From Monocercomonoides exilis (taxonomy: Eukaryota > Preaxostyla > Oxymonadida > Polymastigidae), in the NCBI GenBank assembly GCA_001643675.2, contig LSRY02000033.1:186001-250000 (forward strand): a DNA stretch of 64,000 bases, given 5' to 3'. Made by a program: the position numbers and the translations under genes. Under the pieces are notes generated by a model. The model was not told the DNA's origin. It saw only the letters and a list, made by a program, of their open reading frames with translations, and searched no databases. The first letter of the stretch is position 1; the number at the start of each line of letters is the position of its first letter. Shown one piece after another: positions 1 to 13,375 of this stretch.

Positions 1-220
1 CAACGAAAATAGTCATTGAAAAAGCAGCAATGTATTAAATAATGTGGTGAAATATAAATGAGAATGCTCCAAACCTGTATTTAAAAGCCGATAGCTGTCA
101 ATTAATCAAAAATAAAATGTCAAATTAAGAAACTATTTATTTATGGAACGATCAAAAATTTGATTGACCCTTACTTATATGCGCAACAAGTAACATTAAA
201 CTTTTTTTGATTTTAGCTTG
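1..220. other. 5' flank of the EF-hand/WD40 gene
   Basis: AT-rich sequence without an open reading frame of note. The last bases, a T-rich run ending in TTTTAG just before position 217, could be an intron 3' end, in which case more 5' exons lie outside the window. They could equally be a short 5' leader before the ATG at 221. Confidence 0.5.
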
Positions 221-3200
221 ATGGAAGAAAAAGAAGAATCTGTCAAGCAATGCGGAAGGGAGCAGCAAATATTTGCTATGAATTTGATGATGGAACTTAG
301 TAATGAGTCAATGATTCGTCTGAAAGAACAATTTGAAGAAAAAGAAATTCATGTTGATGATGTATATCTCATATAATTATAATTTTGAGTTAAGCTTTCA
401 AATTTTATTTTTTCTGAATAAATTTTTTCAATTCGATAATTTTTATTTGCAATTATGACTTCATTATTTTATGTTTTAGTTTGTTGCTTTGATGGAAGAG
501 CATCTCCCTGCCAGTTTCTTTGATGTAGCATTTGTTAGAAATCTTGTGAATCTTTTTGAAGAAATTGATGTTAATGGCGATGGTGGAATGGAATGGGAAG
601 AATTTACATCTTTTATTATTGAATCTGCACTTGTCGTTCAGACTGACAAGAGAAGAAAGAAAAATGTTTGCATAACATTCTTGGAAATTACCTATATTTT
701 TTACTTTATAAATTCTTTAATTTAAGTTTAATTATGTTGCTGATGTTCAGTTAACAGACTCAATCGGTTGGATGTGGTATTCTCCTGTTCTGAAAAGAAT
801 CCTTTGTTCTGAAGACCACACTAACAATGTAATTCTCATCGATCCAGCTGTATGCTATACTAATATTATTAATTACTGAATTTCTGAATTTGAATTTTGT
901 TGCGAATATTATTTTTTCGATTTTTAAATCAGAATGGACATCAAACTCAATCTCTCAATGGACATATTGGAGTTGTGTTATGCGCCATACATATCCCTTC
1001 CAAGCATCTATTTGTGACATGTTCTTTGGATCAAACACTTGCAATTTGGGATGAAGAAACGGGTATATGCCTTCATTATCAAACTACTGTGACAAAATTG
1101 GTATGAAATTAAAGTCAAAAGAGCAAGTAATTTTTCATAAAAAATTGAGAAGTTTTTTCTTGAAGTTTTTAAAGCAAATGAATTTTTAATTACATTTTTT
1201 TTTTTGCACAATTTGTCATAAACTTTTCCAATGAAACTAATTATTTTCTTTTATATTCTTTTTCAAACCCTCTTTTTAATTAATTTCAGGAAGATGCTGT
1301 TCCTCAGTCTTGCCTGCTGTGGGACGAATCGCGAAACCAGCTGTTTAGCGGGGGAATCAATGGGCGCATAAACATTTGGTCGATCAACAGGACAGACAAA
1401 TGGGAAGTGTGTTTCAAATTGAGGGGAAAATAAAAATGTTACATAGAAAAACAATTATTGAAAGAAAGAAAGAAAGAAGAGAAGAAGTTAAAAGGAATTT
1501 TTTTTTTTTGAAACTTTCAATGTGAAGAAATCAGTCAATGATTTTTGAGCAATTTTATTTTCAAAAAAGAAAAATGTTTCACATTTTTTTTTTCACTTCA
1601 TTTGTTCTTTTCAAATCGATCATTTCTTTTTCAATTTCTTTTTTATCATTATTGTTATTGTTATCATTATCATTTCTAAAAAATGCAATTCTTTCCTCCT
1701 CCTCATTCTCCTCCCATCCCCACACCCTCCTTCCTCCCTCAGATGAACCTCATCGGCATCCTCTGTGAAGGCAAGCACAAAGTCCTCACCCCACTCGCCA
1801 TCACCTCTCAAATCGAAGGTGTCCCCCTCTCTCCTCTCCAGCGCACCCCTGCCTCTCCTCACTATCACTCACAGCGCCGCTCCACTTCTCCCAGACCCCG
1901 CTCAAATTCAGCTATGGCGTATACTTCCCCTTCTGCTTCTCCCTCTTCTCCTTTTCCTTTTCCTTTTCCCTCTTCTTCTTCTTCCTCTTCCTCCTCCTCT
2001 TCCTCTTCTTCTTCTCAATCACCTTCACTTCATTCATCTTCTGTCTCTCCTCCTTCCATTTCATCTCATTCACACCAAACACAAGCACCTTCCGTTTTTC
2101 CTCCTCAAATGCTTGCCTCTTCCTCTTCCTCATCATCATCATCATCATCTTCTTCTTCTTCTTCTTCTTCTTCTTCTTCTTCTTCTCGTTTCTCTTCTCT
2201 TTCTCCTTCTGCTTCTTCATCTGCCCCACTCACCCCTTCTTCTCTCTCAACACACAACATGCTCGAAATAAACATTCCATCTTCTTCTTCTTCTACTACT
2301 ACTACTTCTACTTCTTCTTCCTCCTCCTCCTCCTCCAATCTTGTCGGCTCTCCTTCCTCTCTCTTCACCGCCCTGCCTTCTTCTCCTTCCTTCGGCTCTT
2401 CTTTCGGCTCTTCTTTTGCCCCTTCCTTCAGCTCTAACAACAAAAACATCCCATTTCGCTCATTCCCCAGCCAGCCTCAGACTCCCATCACTCCAAACTC
2501 ACCTTCCACCCCATCAGCCAACGGACAGCTGGCGAGCTTTCTGTTGAATCCTCAGCAGTTTCAGCAGTCTTCTTCTTCTTCTTCTTCTTCTTCTTTTGCT
2601 CTTTCGAGACCTAATCAGTTGTCAGCGTACAGTCAGAACGGAGGATCTGCTTCTTCTTCTTCTCCTTATTCTTCTTCTTCCTCCTCCTCCTCTTCCTCGT
2701 CTTCTTCTTCAACGAACAAGACTCTTGTCAAATACCCTCCTCTTCCTTGTTCTTCAGATGAGGCGCTGGCTGAAGTGACAGCGAAATTTAGAGAGGTTTT
2801 AGAAACCCCACCGCCACAGGCAAGAAACAGAGGGAAAAAAGAATGGAGAAAGATGATGGTGGAGAAGAACAAGGAGATATTGATGGGAAAGAAAGGAGGG
2901 AGAGGGAGAGGAAGAGGAAAGGGGGGTGAAGATGAAAAGGATGAGAGAGAAGAAAGAGAAGGGGAAGAAATTACAGATACAGAAAGGTTTGAAAGGGATG
3001 ATGATGATGAGGAGGAAGAAGATGACGACGACGACGAAGATGAAGAAGATGAAGGAAGAAGAAGAAGAAAAAGAAAAAGAGGAAGAAGCATCAAGATTTC
3101 ATCATCATCATCATTCCAGTCTCCAACACCAACACCAACTCCTTCTGCCTTTGGCAACGACATCACACTTGAAGACGACCAGCTGTCTCTTCTCTCGCAG

Positions 3201-6200
3201 ATGACACTGCAGCGGAGCAGGATGGGCAAAGAAGGGGAAGCGAAAGGGCATACAGACCTGATATCAGCGATGGTTATACTGCCTGGAATGACCCAGATGC
3301 TGGCGTCGGCCTCTTCAGACAGCAGGGTGCTGCTGTGGGATGTGGAGAGGAGGGTGGTGAAGAACGAGCTGGCTAAGCACACGAGAGCGGTCACCGCGCT
3401 CATCTGGCACCCGGACGCGAAGCTGCTGGTGTCGGGAGGTTTGGAATGTGGAATGTGGGAAAGAGAAAAGAGAATATGAAGTTTTTATAATTTTGTTTGT
3501 TTATTGATTGGTTGATTGATATTCTGAAGAAAAACTTAAATTTTTTAGGAAAAAAATATTGTTTCAATACTTTTTTTGTTATCATTTCTCTTATTTTTTC
3601 CTTTTCATCCTATTTTGTTTGTTTCACTGCCACAATAATTCATTTTCACTCTCTTTCCCCTTCTCCATCCCCTTCTCAAGCTGCGGACACAAAGATCCAC
3701 GTGTGGAATCCCCTCCTCACACGCAACCAGCTGAGCATGACACTCAACGGCCACCGCAGCGTCGTCTCCTCTTTGTGTGCCATTCCTGACTCCTCCCGCC
3801 TCCTCTCCTTCTCCCGCGACGGGGTGATGCGACTGTGGGATTTGAGAACAGGGGCGACGCTGCAGATTGTGAGTGTGGAGCACACAACACAGCAGGCAGC
3901 GGTGAAGGCAGCGCATATGACACGCGCAGTGCAGGTTGAGTATTCAGCGGCTGTGCTGTGCAACACACTGGGAAACAGGCTGGTTGTTGGGGCGAGGAAG
4001 CTGGTTTTCTTTGACTACTACGCCGATGCGAAGACAAGTGATGCAGGAGATGACGATGATGATGACGAAGAAAGGAGGCTGGCCGAGGCTGTGGAAGAGG
4101 AGCTGGCGAAGAGCGGGCTGCTTGTGCGTGGAGGAGAGGAAGAAGACGAAGACCCTGCAGTGATTGTGTCTGGGAGCGACAGGGCAGCAGCGAGGCGGAG
4201 CCAGAGGGCGAATGTGGCGATGCGGGGGAGAGGGAGAAGTGCTCATTCATCACTGCAGATGCGGTCAGCGTTCACAAAGCTGAGGGAAAAGAAAGCAGCA
4301 GATGAGAATCCGATTGAGCACGCGACGAGAAACAATTCGGCAGTGGCAGCGTATAAGAGGGGGTTGCTTGGAGGTTCGTCATCATCATCTTCTTCTTCTT
4401 CGGGTTCTTCTTCTTCTGCTACGCCGTCGGGTGTGGTGACGTATTTGGGGAGGCCAATAGCGACGACAGCAGCAGAGAGAGAGCAGAAGAAGATGAATGC
4501 GTTGAACAGTCTGTTTGGGATGGACAAGAAGACGCTGCTGGAGAAGAGCTTGGCAGCTCATGGGGCGCTGAATGACAGGAAGAAGAAGACAACGTCGTCG
4601 AAGGTGTGGAATGTTGGAGAGAGAGAGAGAAAGAGAAAGAAAGAAAGAGAAAGAGAGAGGAATAAAATTGGCTTGTTTGTTTGTTGAAGTGTAAGATGGA
4701 AAAACAAAATAATGTATTTTTTAAGAAATTTGAAGATAAGACTATTGTTTCAATTTTTGTACCAAAAGAGTTTTCTTCTTCTATTTATTTTGCATCTTTT
4801 TTTTTATCTTTGAAATTTTCTGATTTTTCCATTCTTTTCATAATTTCTTCCTCTTTTTCAATTTTTATTTTTATTTTATATAAATTAATACTTCTTCATT
4901 ACATACCTCCCCCCCTCCCCCCCCCCTTCCTTCTTCTTCTTCTTCTTCTTCTTCTTCTTCTTCTTCTTCTCCATCAGCCCATCCGAGCCGCTGTCTACAA
5001 CGAGCTCGCCGCCACCTTCGCCCTGGCTGTTGACACACACATCCGCCTCTTTGATGGCTGGACAGGCGAACAGAACGGAGAATACGAAAGCAGCAGCGTC
5101 GTAACAGCGCTGGCAATCGATGGGCGACAGAGAAAGATGTATGTGGGCACGATAGAAGGAGATGTGGTTGTGCTGAAGTTCAACAACGGGGCGCTGATGA
5201 AGACGCTGGAGAAGCATCGGCCACAGACGACGGGGGTGGCATTGGGAGGAGGAGGAGGAAGAGAAGGAGGAAGAGAAGGAGGAGGAGGAGGCAATGAAAG
5301 TGGGAGTGGGAGTGGAGGGGGAGAAAAAGGAAGAGAAGGAGGAAGAGAAGGAGGTGAGAAAGAAAGCGGAGGGCAAAGGGATTCAAGCAATGCAACCGCA
5401 ACTGCAAACACTTCTGGACAGCAACTAAATGGCGGGGGTGAAGCTATCAATGAAAATAACAGCAATGCTAATAACAGTAATAACAATAAAGACAGTCCCT
5501 CAAAAGAGAGAGAAAGTGCAATGATTCCGCCACAGACACCGAGTGGTGCTCCGTCGGGGCTGCAGACGCATCTTTCATTGATCAACGATTTAGACGGCGA
5601 TGGCGACGAAGATAAAGGCATTCGAATGCAAAGATTGTCACGCAATGCTCCAGTGAGAAAGTCAATTATTGCTTCTGCTACTGCCTCTTCTTCTTCCTCT
5701 TCTTCTTCTTCTTCTGGTTTGAATTCTGCTCAATCAGCCTCCTCTTCCTCTTCCTCCTCCTCAGACCTAACCCTTCCCTACAACTCCTCCCAAAAAGCTA
5801 CTGTCCCTATCACCTCCATCCACTTCATCGACTCCATCGCCATGTGCCTCTCCACCTCCTGGGAGCGCCGCGCCATCCTCGCCAGCGACACCGCCTCCTC
5901 CGTCCGCTTCCTCTCCCCTCTCTCTGGCGACATCCTGTGCTCTGCTGTTTCCCCATCCCCCGAAATCTCGCTCTTCGCCCTCGGTTCCTCCGACTGCACC
6001 ATCCGCATCTTCGACGTGGAGTCTGCGCAGATCACCACACAGCTCACCTCAATCGATGAGGTGGCGGCTGTCTGCTTCGCCGGCCCGTTCCCTGTGCTCG
6101 TCTCAGGCTCCACAGACGGCTCCATTCAGCTCTGGTCAACAAAACCGTGCTCCTCCCGCACCCTCCTCGCACACTTCGTCAACATCAGCCTTCCTGTCTG

Positions 6201-9200
6201 GGTGGCAGGGCCACAGCCCAAACAATCACCTTCTTCCTCTCTTTCTCCGTTCCCTTCTCCCACTCATTCTCCGCCTATCAACCACACCTCTGCCTCTTCC
6301 ACCCCTTCAGCCACTGCCATCACCTCATCTGGTTTTCCTCACCCGCTGCAGCGCAAGTCCTCAATGTCCTATCCAAATGCTCCTGTTGCTGCTGCTGCAG
6401 TTGCTTCTTCCTCTTCCTCCTCCTCCTCTTCTTCTTCTTCTTCTTTCACTCCTTCTGCTTCTGCTGCCATTTCTCGCCACCAGTCGTTCTCAAACCACTC
6501 TCCACTCAGCACACACCAGGGCCTGGCACCTTCTCCTTCTCCTGCCCCTTCGCCTTTTCCTTCTCCTTTTCCCGCTCAATCTCCGTTTCCTGGGCAAACA
6601 ACAGCTGCTGGCACAACCTCAACCACAACAGGTTCTGTAGCGTCTTACAACATTTCATTCAAACAGCATTCTGCTTCTTCTTCTGGTTCTTCTTCACATG
6701 ATCACTCACAGCCCACTTCTTTTTCTTCCTCCTCCTCCTCTTCTTCTTCTTCAGCATCTGCCTCTTCCTCACCCACAACTGGAAAGATGCTGCAAAAACA
6801 GAAGCAGAACCATCTTTGCGAGACAAGAGTAGCCATTTCGAAGATCTGCTATGTGGAATGCTTCCGATTTGGCGATGAAGGCGAAGAAGAAGCGAAAAGC
6901 GATCTGAGGACGTTGAGGGAAGGAGAAGAGAAAGAAGGGAAAATGCCTTCACTGGAAGAGGCGCTGAAGCAGCTGGATGAAGAGGAAGAGGAAGACGAGA
7001 GGAGGAAGAAAGAGGAAGAGGACGATGATGACGATGATGATGATGATGAAGGCACAATGTGGGATAGTGAAGAGGATGGCGGGAATGATACAGCCAGCAT
7101 AAAGGGAGGAAGAGGGGGAAGAAGGGGATGCGGAGGAGGAAGTGGAAGCGAAGAAGAGCCTCCAGCGACGCCTGAGCAGAACAAGCAGATGTCAATGCAG
7201 ATGTCTACGCAGACGCAAATGAAAAGCCCCCATTCGCAAAGCAACTCCACCAGCCCAGTGAAGAGAGAGCGAGATGCTGATGAGAAGTCTGTTGAGCTGA
7301 TGAACATCGAAAGCAGCGCGAGCGGGCGGAGCCAGCGCTTTGGGGCGAGTCCCAACGGCTCTGTTTCCTCGCAGCGTCTGCAGCAGTCACGGCCATCTCC
7401 TCTCTCTTCTGCTGCTCTCCGCTCTCCCAATGCTTCTTTGTCTCCGATGTCCCGCCCGCCGCTGACTGCCACATCGACATCGTCGGGTGCCATGTCCACG
7501 TACCGAAGGAGAGGAAGGGCTGACAACACATCCAGGCTGCTGAATCCAGCGCTGGCAAACCCGTTTCTGGCTAATAGAGTGATGGGGCTGATTCCAACCA
7601 CACCCAAAACTGGGAGGTCGGAGCAAGAGAGACAGCGGGACAGAGTGAGGATGCAAGGGCACTTGATCATCGTCGGGGACGATGCGGGTTTTGTGACTGT
7701 GTACAACATATCTCAGCTGCTGCAGGCGCTAAACATGAAGCGGATGGACGATGTGATGCGCGAGAAGCGTAAGAAGCTCGACGGCAAGCCTGGGCAAGAG
7801 AGCGGTATTTCACTGTACTTCACGCCTCTTCCGAACACGTCCATTGACTCTCGCCTGCGTGACACGATGCTTGTGGGGCGGTGGAAAGCGCACAGAGGTC
7901 CGATCACGACTCTGCAGTACATCAAAAACAACGAGGCGGTGCTGACGTCATCGACCGACGGCATCTTCAGCCTGTGGTCGCTGAGAGGGTTTGTGGACTC
8001 ATCAGCACACCCGAGGAAGAGGAAAGCGGTGCCATTGGGAAGGATCACGTCGGTGGAAGGGCGGGTGTCGCTTCCGACGGAGGAGGACACGGCGGGCTGG
8101 ATGAAGATGACGAAGGAGATGAAGGAGTCGAGGAGGAAAAGAAAGGCGCTGCTGGCGATGATCCAGGCGAGGCAGAGGGAGAGAGGAGGGGATGGAGACG
8201 GGCTGATTGGGTTTGGCGATGACAGAGACGGAGAAGATGCAGCAAGTGGATTCAGTGGAGCTAGTGGGTTCGGAGGAGGTGGAGGAGGAGGAGGAGGAGG
8301 AGGGAAGAGGAGCTGGGACATGAGGAGTGGGATGACGATGATGACTGGAGCTAATCGAGGAGGAGGAGGAGGAGGGGCAGGAGGAAGTGGAACGGGGATG
8401 TGGAGGCCGCACTCAGGAAACACACAGTTCCAGTCAGTTGTGCGGGGGATTCAGTCAGTGAATAGAATGAGTGCATTGGCAGCTGCTGCAAAGAGCGGGG
8501 AAGGGGCAGAAGGAGAAAGAGGGGAGAGAGAGAGAAGAGAGAGAGACGGGCTGAGGGAGAGAGAAAGTCTGTTGGGAGAAAAAGTTGATGAGCGGCAGAG
8601 CATTCTGAGCAGAGCGACGAGGAAGACAGCAGCGACACGAGGAGGCTTTGAAAGAGGAGGAATTAGTGAAGAGTTGAAGGATGTGGGGGACGAATGGGAC
8701 GAGTTTGAGTATGCGTTTGAGGTGGAAGAAGAAGCAGACGAAGAGGAGAACGAAGAGGAAAGAGAAGGAGAAGAAGAAGGAGGGAGGTCAAAGAGAACAA
8801 ACAGAGAAGGAGGCGGTGGTGTTGCTGCAACGCGATGGAAGTCTGCCAAAAGAAGTCAGAAGAGACCAGATTCTTCGACTTCTGAGATGTCTCGCACCAG
8901 TTTGAACTCGAAAGATTCACAGAGAAAAGGAGCAAATGCAGCGACGCCTTCATCTGCTGCTTCTTCTTCTTTGCAGAGCTCAACAACTACTGCGTTGCCT
9001 CAAACAAACTCCAGTCAATCAATTTCGACCAGCTCCTCTAATCCTTCTTCATCATCCTCATCCTCATCCTCATTAACTTCAACTTCTTCTCCTACCTCCT
9101 CTTCTTCTTCTTCTTCCTCTTCCTCTTCCTCTTCCTCCTCATCATCATCCCATTCCTCTGAGTGGCTCTTCGTCCCAGTGACTGAACCCTACGAGCGAGC

Positions 9201-11244
9201 GCTGTCTGAGCGTGTGAATGCGATTCTGAATGACATCGGCGACACTCTCTTTTGGCGGCGGCTGGAGAGAGGAGGGACAGCCGGGTGCGATTTTGGCAAT
9301 GGGCTGGTTGTGGAAGGGGATCCTGCAGCACTGCTGGGCGGGGAGAAGACGGCGCTGAGCAAGAACAAGAAGAAGAAGCGGCTGGGTGAGTGGAAGAGAG
9401 GAGATGAGACCGAGCGGAAGATCCGAATGTACATAGAGATGAGCGAGAAGGGTGAGGGGGATGTGGTTAATGGCGGAAGAAGTGGGGTGAATGGGCGGAG
9501 GATGTCGTCTATAGGCGATGCTTCGTATCTTCTGCCGATTGCTTCGAAGACGTCTTCTCCGCTTATATCTTCATCAGCAGCGCCTGGCTTGCTTGATGCT
9601 ACTTCCTCTTCTTCCGCTTCTTCTTCTTCTGGTGGTGGCGGCGGTGGTAATTCAGTTATATCACGTGGTGCAAAAGGCAGTCGAGCAGGAGACGAGGACA
9701 AATCGTTCTTTCTCACCCAGACTGAAAGTGGAGCTTCGTTTGGAGAGGCAGCCATTGACGAAGGGAAAGAAAGTGAAAGCAGAGAGAATTCTTCTGCCAC
9801 CACTCAATCTTCTTTGCCTGCTCTGCCTCCGTTCGAAGAGCCTCCCAAGGCGATTTCGCCTCCGATCGGCCATTTTGCCCATCATTCGCTGAAGAACATG
9901 GGCTCGGCGTCTTCTTTGCACCCTTCCTCGCCTCTGGGAAAGGAGTCATTTTCGATGTCGCCAAGCTCCTCTTCCTCTGTTTCTGCCTCAGTTTCTGCTG
10001 CTGGCTCTGGCTACTCCACATCCATGTGCAAGTCCTCCTCTCTCCTCTCGCTCTCCTCGCCTTCTCCTTCTTCTTCTCCTTCTCCTTCTTCATCTCTTTC
10101 CTCTGCCCCAGTCACCGCCTCGCTCCGTGTGCCCCTGCTGCCCCAGCATGGACGCCTTCTCTCTCCTCTGCGCTCAGAATTGGCCTTGGCGAGTGGAGAT
10201 TGGCGAGCAGCGCCGATGATGCTGATGCCGTCGCAGCCAGCCACTCCCAATGCGATGGTGATGCTGGGAGAGCTCAGCCGGAAAGGGAGGCCGCCTCTCA
10301 TGGCACCTGGCAGCGGAGCCATCACACCCAGCAACATGCGCGCGTTCCTCTCACAGACAGGCTCGTCGTCGCTGTTTGCGTCGTCGTCTTCTTCTTCTTT
10401 CCTGCTGCCCAGCCGCTCGGGAATCAACACGCCCAGCAACCTCTCAGGCTCAATGAGCGGACTGATGACGCGGCCAGACACTGCGCAGAAGCGGAGGAAC
10501 CTGTTCCGCAGCTCTCTTCTTGGCAAGCTGAGCAAAGAGAGACCGCTTTCATCGTTAGGAGCACGCGATGCAGATGACACGAAATCGCGGATATCGTTGA
10601 GTTCTCTGTCGTCTGATGTTTCTGAGGCGCCTTCCTCTTTTCCCTTTGCGAATGGAGTAAATGGAGTGAGTGGAGTGAGAGGGGTAAGAGGTGTGAATAC
10701 TGCAAATTCTAAGCATGCATCAAAGCAAGAAATAATGCCGAGGAGAAGAGCTGTGTCTTCCTTATCAACACGCACACAGAAATATGCGTTTTCTTCAAAA
10801 GTGCCTTCGCACGTGGATCGGCTGCAGGCGGAGCGGAGGAGGCGGAAAGGGCAGCATTTTGTTGGGGGCAAAAAGGACATAGACACAACACTGCGGACGA
10901 TTGCAGCGCTGGACAGCTTGGAGAGGAGTGCGGGTATTAAGCGGGTGCTTTCGGAGCAGAAGCATTCAGCGATTCTGTCGCGCTACTCGTTGGCGGTGGA
11001 CAGCTGTGGGGATGAGGAGGATAGAGAAGGAGATGGAGAAGGAGATGGAGAAGGAGAGGGGGAAAGAGATAGAGATAGAGAAGGAAGGGTATACGATGAT
11101 ATGGATGGGAATGAGGAAATGTATGGACTTGATAATTTGTCTGATGCTGAAAGAATTAGTGTGGCAACTGATAACGACACGTGGACAGAACATTTGTCAA
11201 ATGCGTCTCGTGTTAGTAACGTCAGCTCTCGATATAAATTATAA
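221..11244 (+). CDS. EF-hand and WD40-repeat protein, WDR49/CFAP337-like, giant
   Basis: Eight exons join in frame through GT-AG introns: 221-361, 480-665, 727-849, 933-1100, 1290-1406, 1743-3438, 3681-4603 and 4978-11244, about 3,206 residues. Residues 20-105 form an EF-hand pair; the second loop, 77-88, has D77, N79, D81, G82, E85 and E88 in canonical places. WD40 blades follow near 155-245, 747-865, 1119-1190, 1392-1505 and 2086-2119, with motifs such as SLDQTLAIWD, SASSDSRVLLWD and SSTDGIFSLWS. One blade is rebuilt only by splicing exon 6 to exon 7 (VSGAADTKIHVWN), which supports that junction. Long Ser, Glu and Gly/Arg tracts separate the blades, so the protein is several times the usual family length. 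An EF-hand pair followed by WD40 propellers is the WDR49/WDR64/EFCAB8 layout, linked to motile cilia in other eukaryotes; a flagellar role here is inference. The start at 221 gives a complete EF-hand pair, but an upstream exon cannot be excluded. Confidence 0.85.
2118..2187. repeat. TCN triplet microsatellite encoding poly-Ser
   Basis: A run of TCC/TCA/TCT triplets inside exon 6 of the WD40 gene encodes more than 20 consecutive serines. Similar tracts recur in the same gene near 1970-2010, 2570-2595, 2680-2710, 4928-4970 (just before an intron 3' end), 6410-6450 and 9095-9150. Confidence 0.9.
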
Positions 11245-11884
11245 AATATTTTTCATATTCTTTTTTTAATTATGTTTTATTTAATTTAATTTAATTTTAT
11301 TTTGAATTATGTCTTCTGCTGAATAACAACGATTTTTGTTTGATGAAAATTTCTTTTCTTTTTTATTGTTGTTGAATTATTTGTTTTGTTTTTATTGAAA
11401 AGCAATATGTGATTATAAATTTTTTGAAATAAGCTTTTTTCTTAAATTTTTTTATTCAAAAAAATTTTTCGATAATATTTGTTCTGATAGAAATAACACA
11501 AGAAGAAACAGAAAAAATACGAATGCATTCATACAATCACAATTTCTTTTTTGATAACGAAAAAAGTTTGCGATTGAGAAAAGTTAAGTTACAATTTTTT
11601 TTTTCTTTTTTTTAAAGTATGTTTGAGTGTGTAATTCTTGTTGAAAGTTAATAAGAAAAAAAACATGAAGGAGAATTATGAAAAATCAATGGAAATCGTC
11701 ATGAAGATTTTGAGACAATTGATTGTTAAAAGAAATTTCATTGATTGAAATTATTGAAACAATTCAATTTTCATCATAATAAAAAGTTTAGAAATATGTC
11801 TATTATGCATTTCTTTGATCTTAACCTTTAGTTTCACTTACAAAAGAATTTTTTATTGTTTTTGAGCAACATTCTTGCAAAAGA
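11245..11884. other. Intergenic, nothing recognised
   Basis: AT-rich spacer between two same-strand genes. It has homopolymer A and T runs and no coding, RNA or repeat signal that I can support. Confidence 0.6.
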
Positions 11885-12520
11885 ATGACAACAGAAGCTT
11901 ATCGCGAAGAGACTGTGAAATCTGAATGCTTCGAGATTGCAGAGCAAGATCTTCATCAAAATTCTTCGTTTCAACAAATTGACAACATTTTGATTTCGTG
12001 TACAGGATCTATTCATTCCGCAGAAATGAAACAGATAATATCCAGGATGAGCGCTTTTGTTTTTCCAATATTGGATTTGCAGCATGAACAATTGACTTCT
12101 TTGAGAAAAAGTGAGAATTCTTCGAATGATCGGTTGGAGCAAATATTACAGTTTTTTCTTTTTACGAGAACTTATGCAGGACTTTCTGTTTCTGAAATGG
12201 TACATATTTCTATTTTAATTGAAAGGCTTTGTGCAGAAGAATCATTTCGCCTCAAAAGTGGGAAAAGTACAATGATTGCTGAAGAAAGTCTTGGAACATT
12301 ATTTCTATGCGCTGTTTTAATCGTTCAAAAGCTAGAGCGAGACACTCCTTTCCGTAACAGCTGGTGGTCAAATATTTATTCAATACCTTTATTATCCTTA
12401 AATGAATCGGAGAGACTGTTTCTTAGAAGATTAAATTATGAAGTTCATGCCGATAGAGAGTTATTTTTTGTGCAACTTAGAAATGTTGGGCTATTAGAGA
12501 AATTTGGATTTAGCATTTAG
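11885..12520 (+). CDS. Cyclin-like protein, PHO80/cyclin-P type
   Basis: A single exon of 211 residues ending in TAG. Residues about 75-200 follow the cyclin box of the PHO80-like family: a helix that would match the 'YxxRL' segment (ISILIERLCAEES), then the paired helices equivalent to 'hRllltallvAaKf.dD' (GTLFLCAVLIVQKLERDTPF), then the 'gi...eln.lE..fL..l.y.l.v' segment (LNESERLFLRRLNYEVHADR). The usual Asn-His-Arg is not kept and the box is divergent. Proteins of this family bind and activate a cyclin-dependent kinase; the partner kinase is not in the window. The ATG at 11885 is the first in frame and leaves a 70-residue polar N-terminus without a recognisable domain. No destruction-box motif is obvious. 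The family call is from pattern only; another cyclin subfamily is possible. Confidence 0.65.
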   Translation: MTTEAYREETVKSECFEIAEQDLHQNSSFQQIDNILISCTGSIHSAEMKQIISRMSAFVFPILDLQHEQLTSLRKSENSSNDRLEQILQFFLFTRTYAGLSVSEMVHISILIERLCAEESFRLKSGKSTMIAEESLGTLFLCAVLIVQKLERDTPFRNSWWSNIYSIPLLSLNESERLFLRRLNYEVHADRELFFVQLRNVGLLEKFGFSI

Positions 12521-13375
12521 ATTTTCTTGTTTATATTGTGTTGAATTGCCCTGACTTTTTTATAATTTCCACTATATTACAACTCACAGTGATGATAAGT
12601 TATTTCGTTCTTGTAAAAGCGACTAGATATTCAACTAGTCATGTGAATGAATTATTTATTTTGAGTTATTTCTTAGTTATCTTTTTTGTTGTATTTGTCT
12701 GTTTGATTATTTTATTTCAATCATATTTAGATTTTCATTTTCATTACAATAATTTTTTATTTAATTTTGTTCTTATATATTATGATCGATTATTTATATA
12801 TTTCATTAAGATTATATTCGCTTACAATGTTTTATGTATTCTTATTTCATATTTTGTGTGTGTGGGCGTGTGTGTTTTTAAATATTTACTGTTATATTTT
12901 AGGTTAAATCAACATTTATTCGTACTTTTATTAAAAAAATTTTTTTTCGAGCAAATGGTTTAACAAAGTGATGAGTGGAATTGTTAGAGTTGAAGTTAAT
13001 TTAGTAAAATATCTGTTGGAATTTGATGAAAGAAAAAATCACTTGTAATTTATTCGATTGCAAAAACTATCATTTTGAATAATTTTTGGAACAGCTTTCC
13101 CTTCTTCATTAAATTCAAATAATGCTAATGAAAAATAAGTTCATCATTTTTATCTCTTCAAAGAGATATCTTCGTATTAAACCAAATACCCTTAATAAAT
13201 AGACTTAATAATCTTGAATGGGCCAGAATTTGTCCAGTTCTTCCCGAAAGGCATGCGTTGCTGAAACTGTTTCCACTTCATTTCCCCAAGCCAACACATT
13301 GTTTGAGCTTATTTCTAAAAAAGATTTTTGAAGCACTTTGCTTTGCAAAATGAACTTTCCTTTCAAACAACAAGA
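12521..13375. other. Intergenic, no supported gene
   Basis: Very AT-rich. A Phe/Leu/Ile/Tyr-rich reading frame runs from 12538 to 12963, but it starts at GTG and has the composition of translated AT-rich noncoding DNA. Nothing else is recognised. Confidence 0.6.

Noticed and set aside
1620-4253. Minus-strand Glu/Lys- and Ser-rich frames opposite the WD40 gene
   Set aside because: Complement of TCN/GAN triplet tracts. The plus strand carries EF-hand and WD40 motifs that splice in phase.
12538-12963. 141-codon hydrophobic frame
   Set aside because: It starts at GTG and is rich in Phe, Leu, Ile and Tyr as expected from AT-rich noncoding DNA. No motif or splice context.
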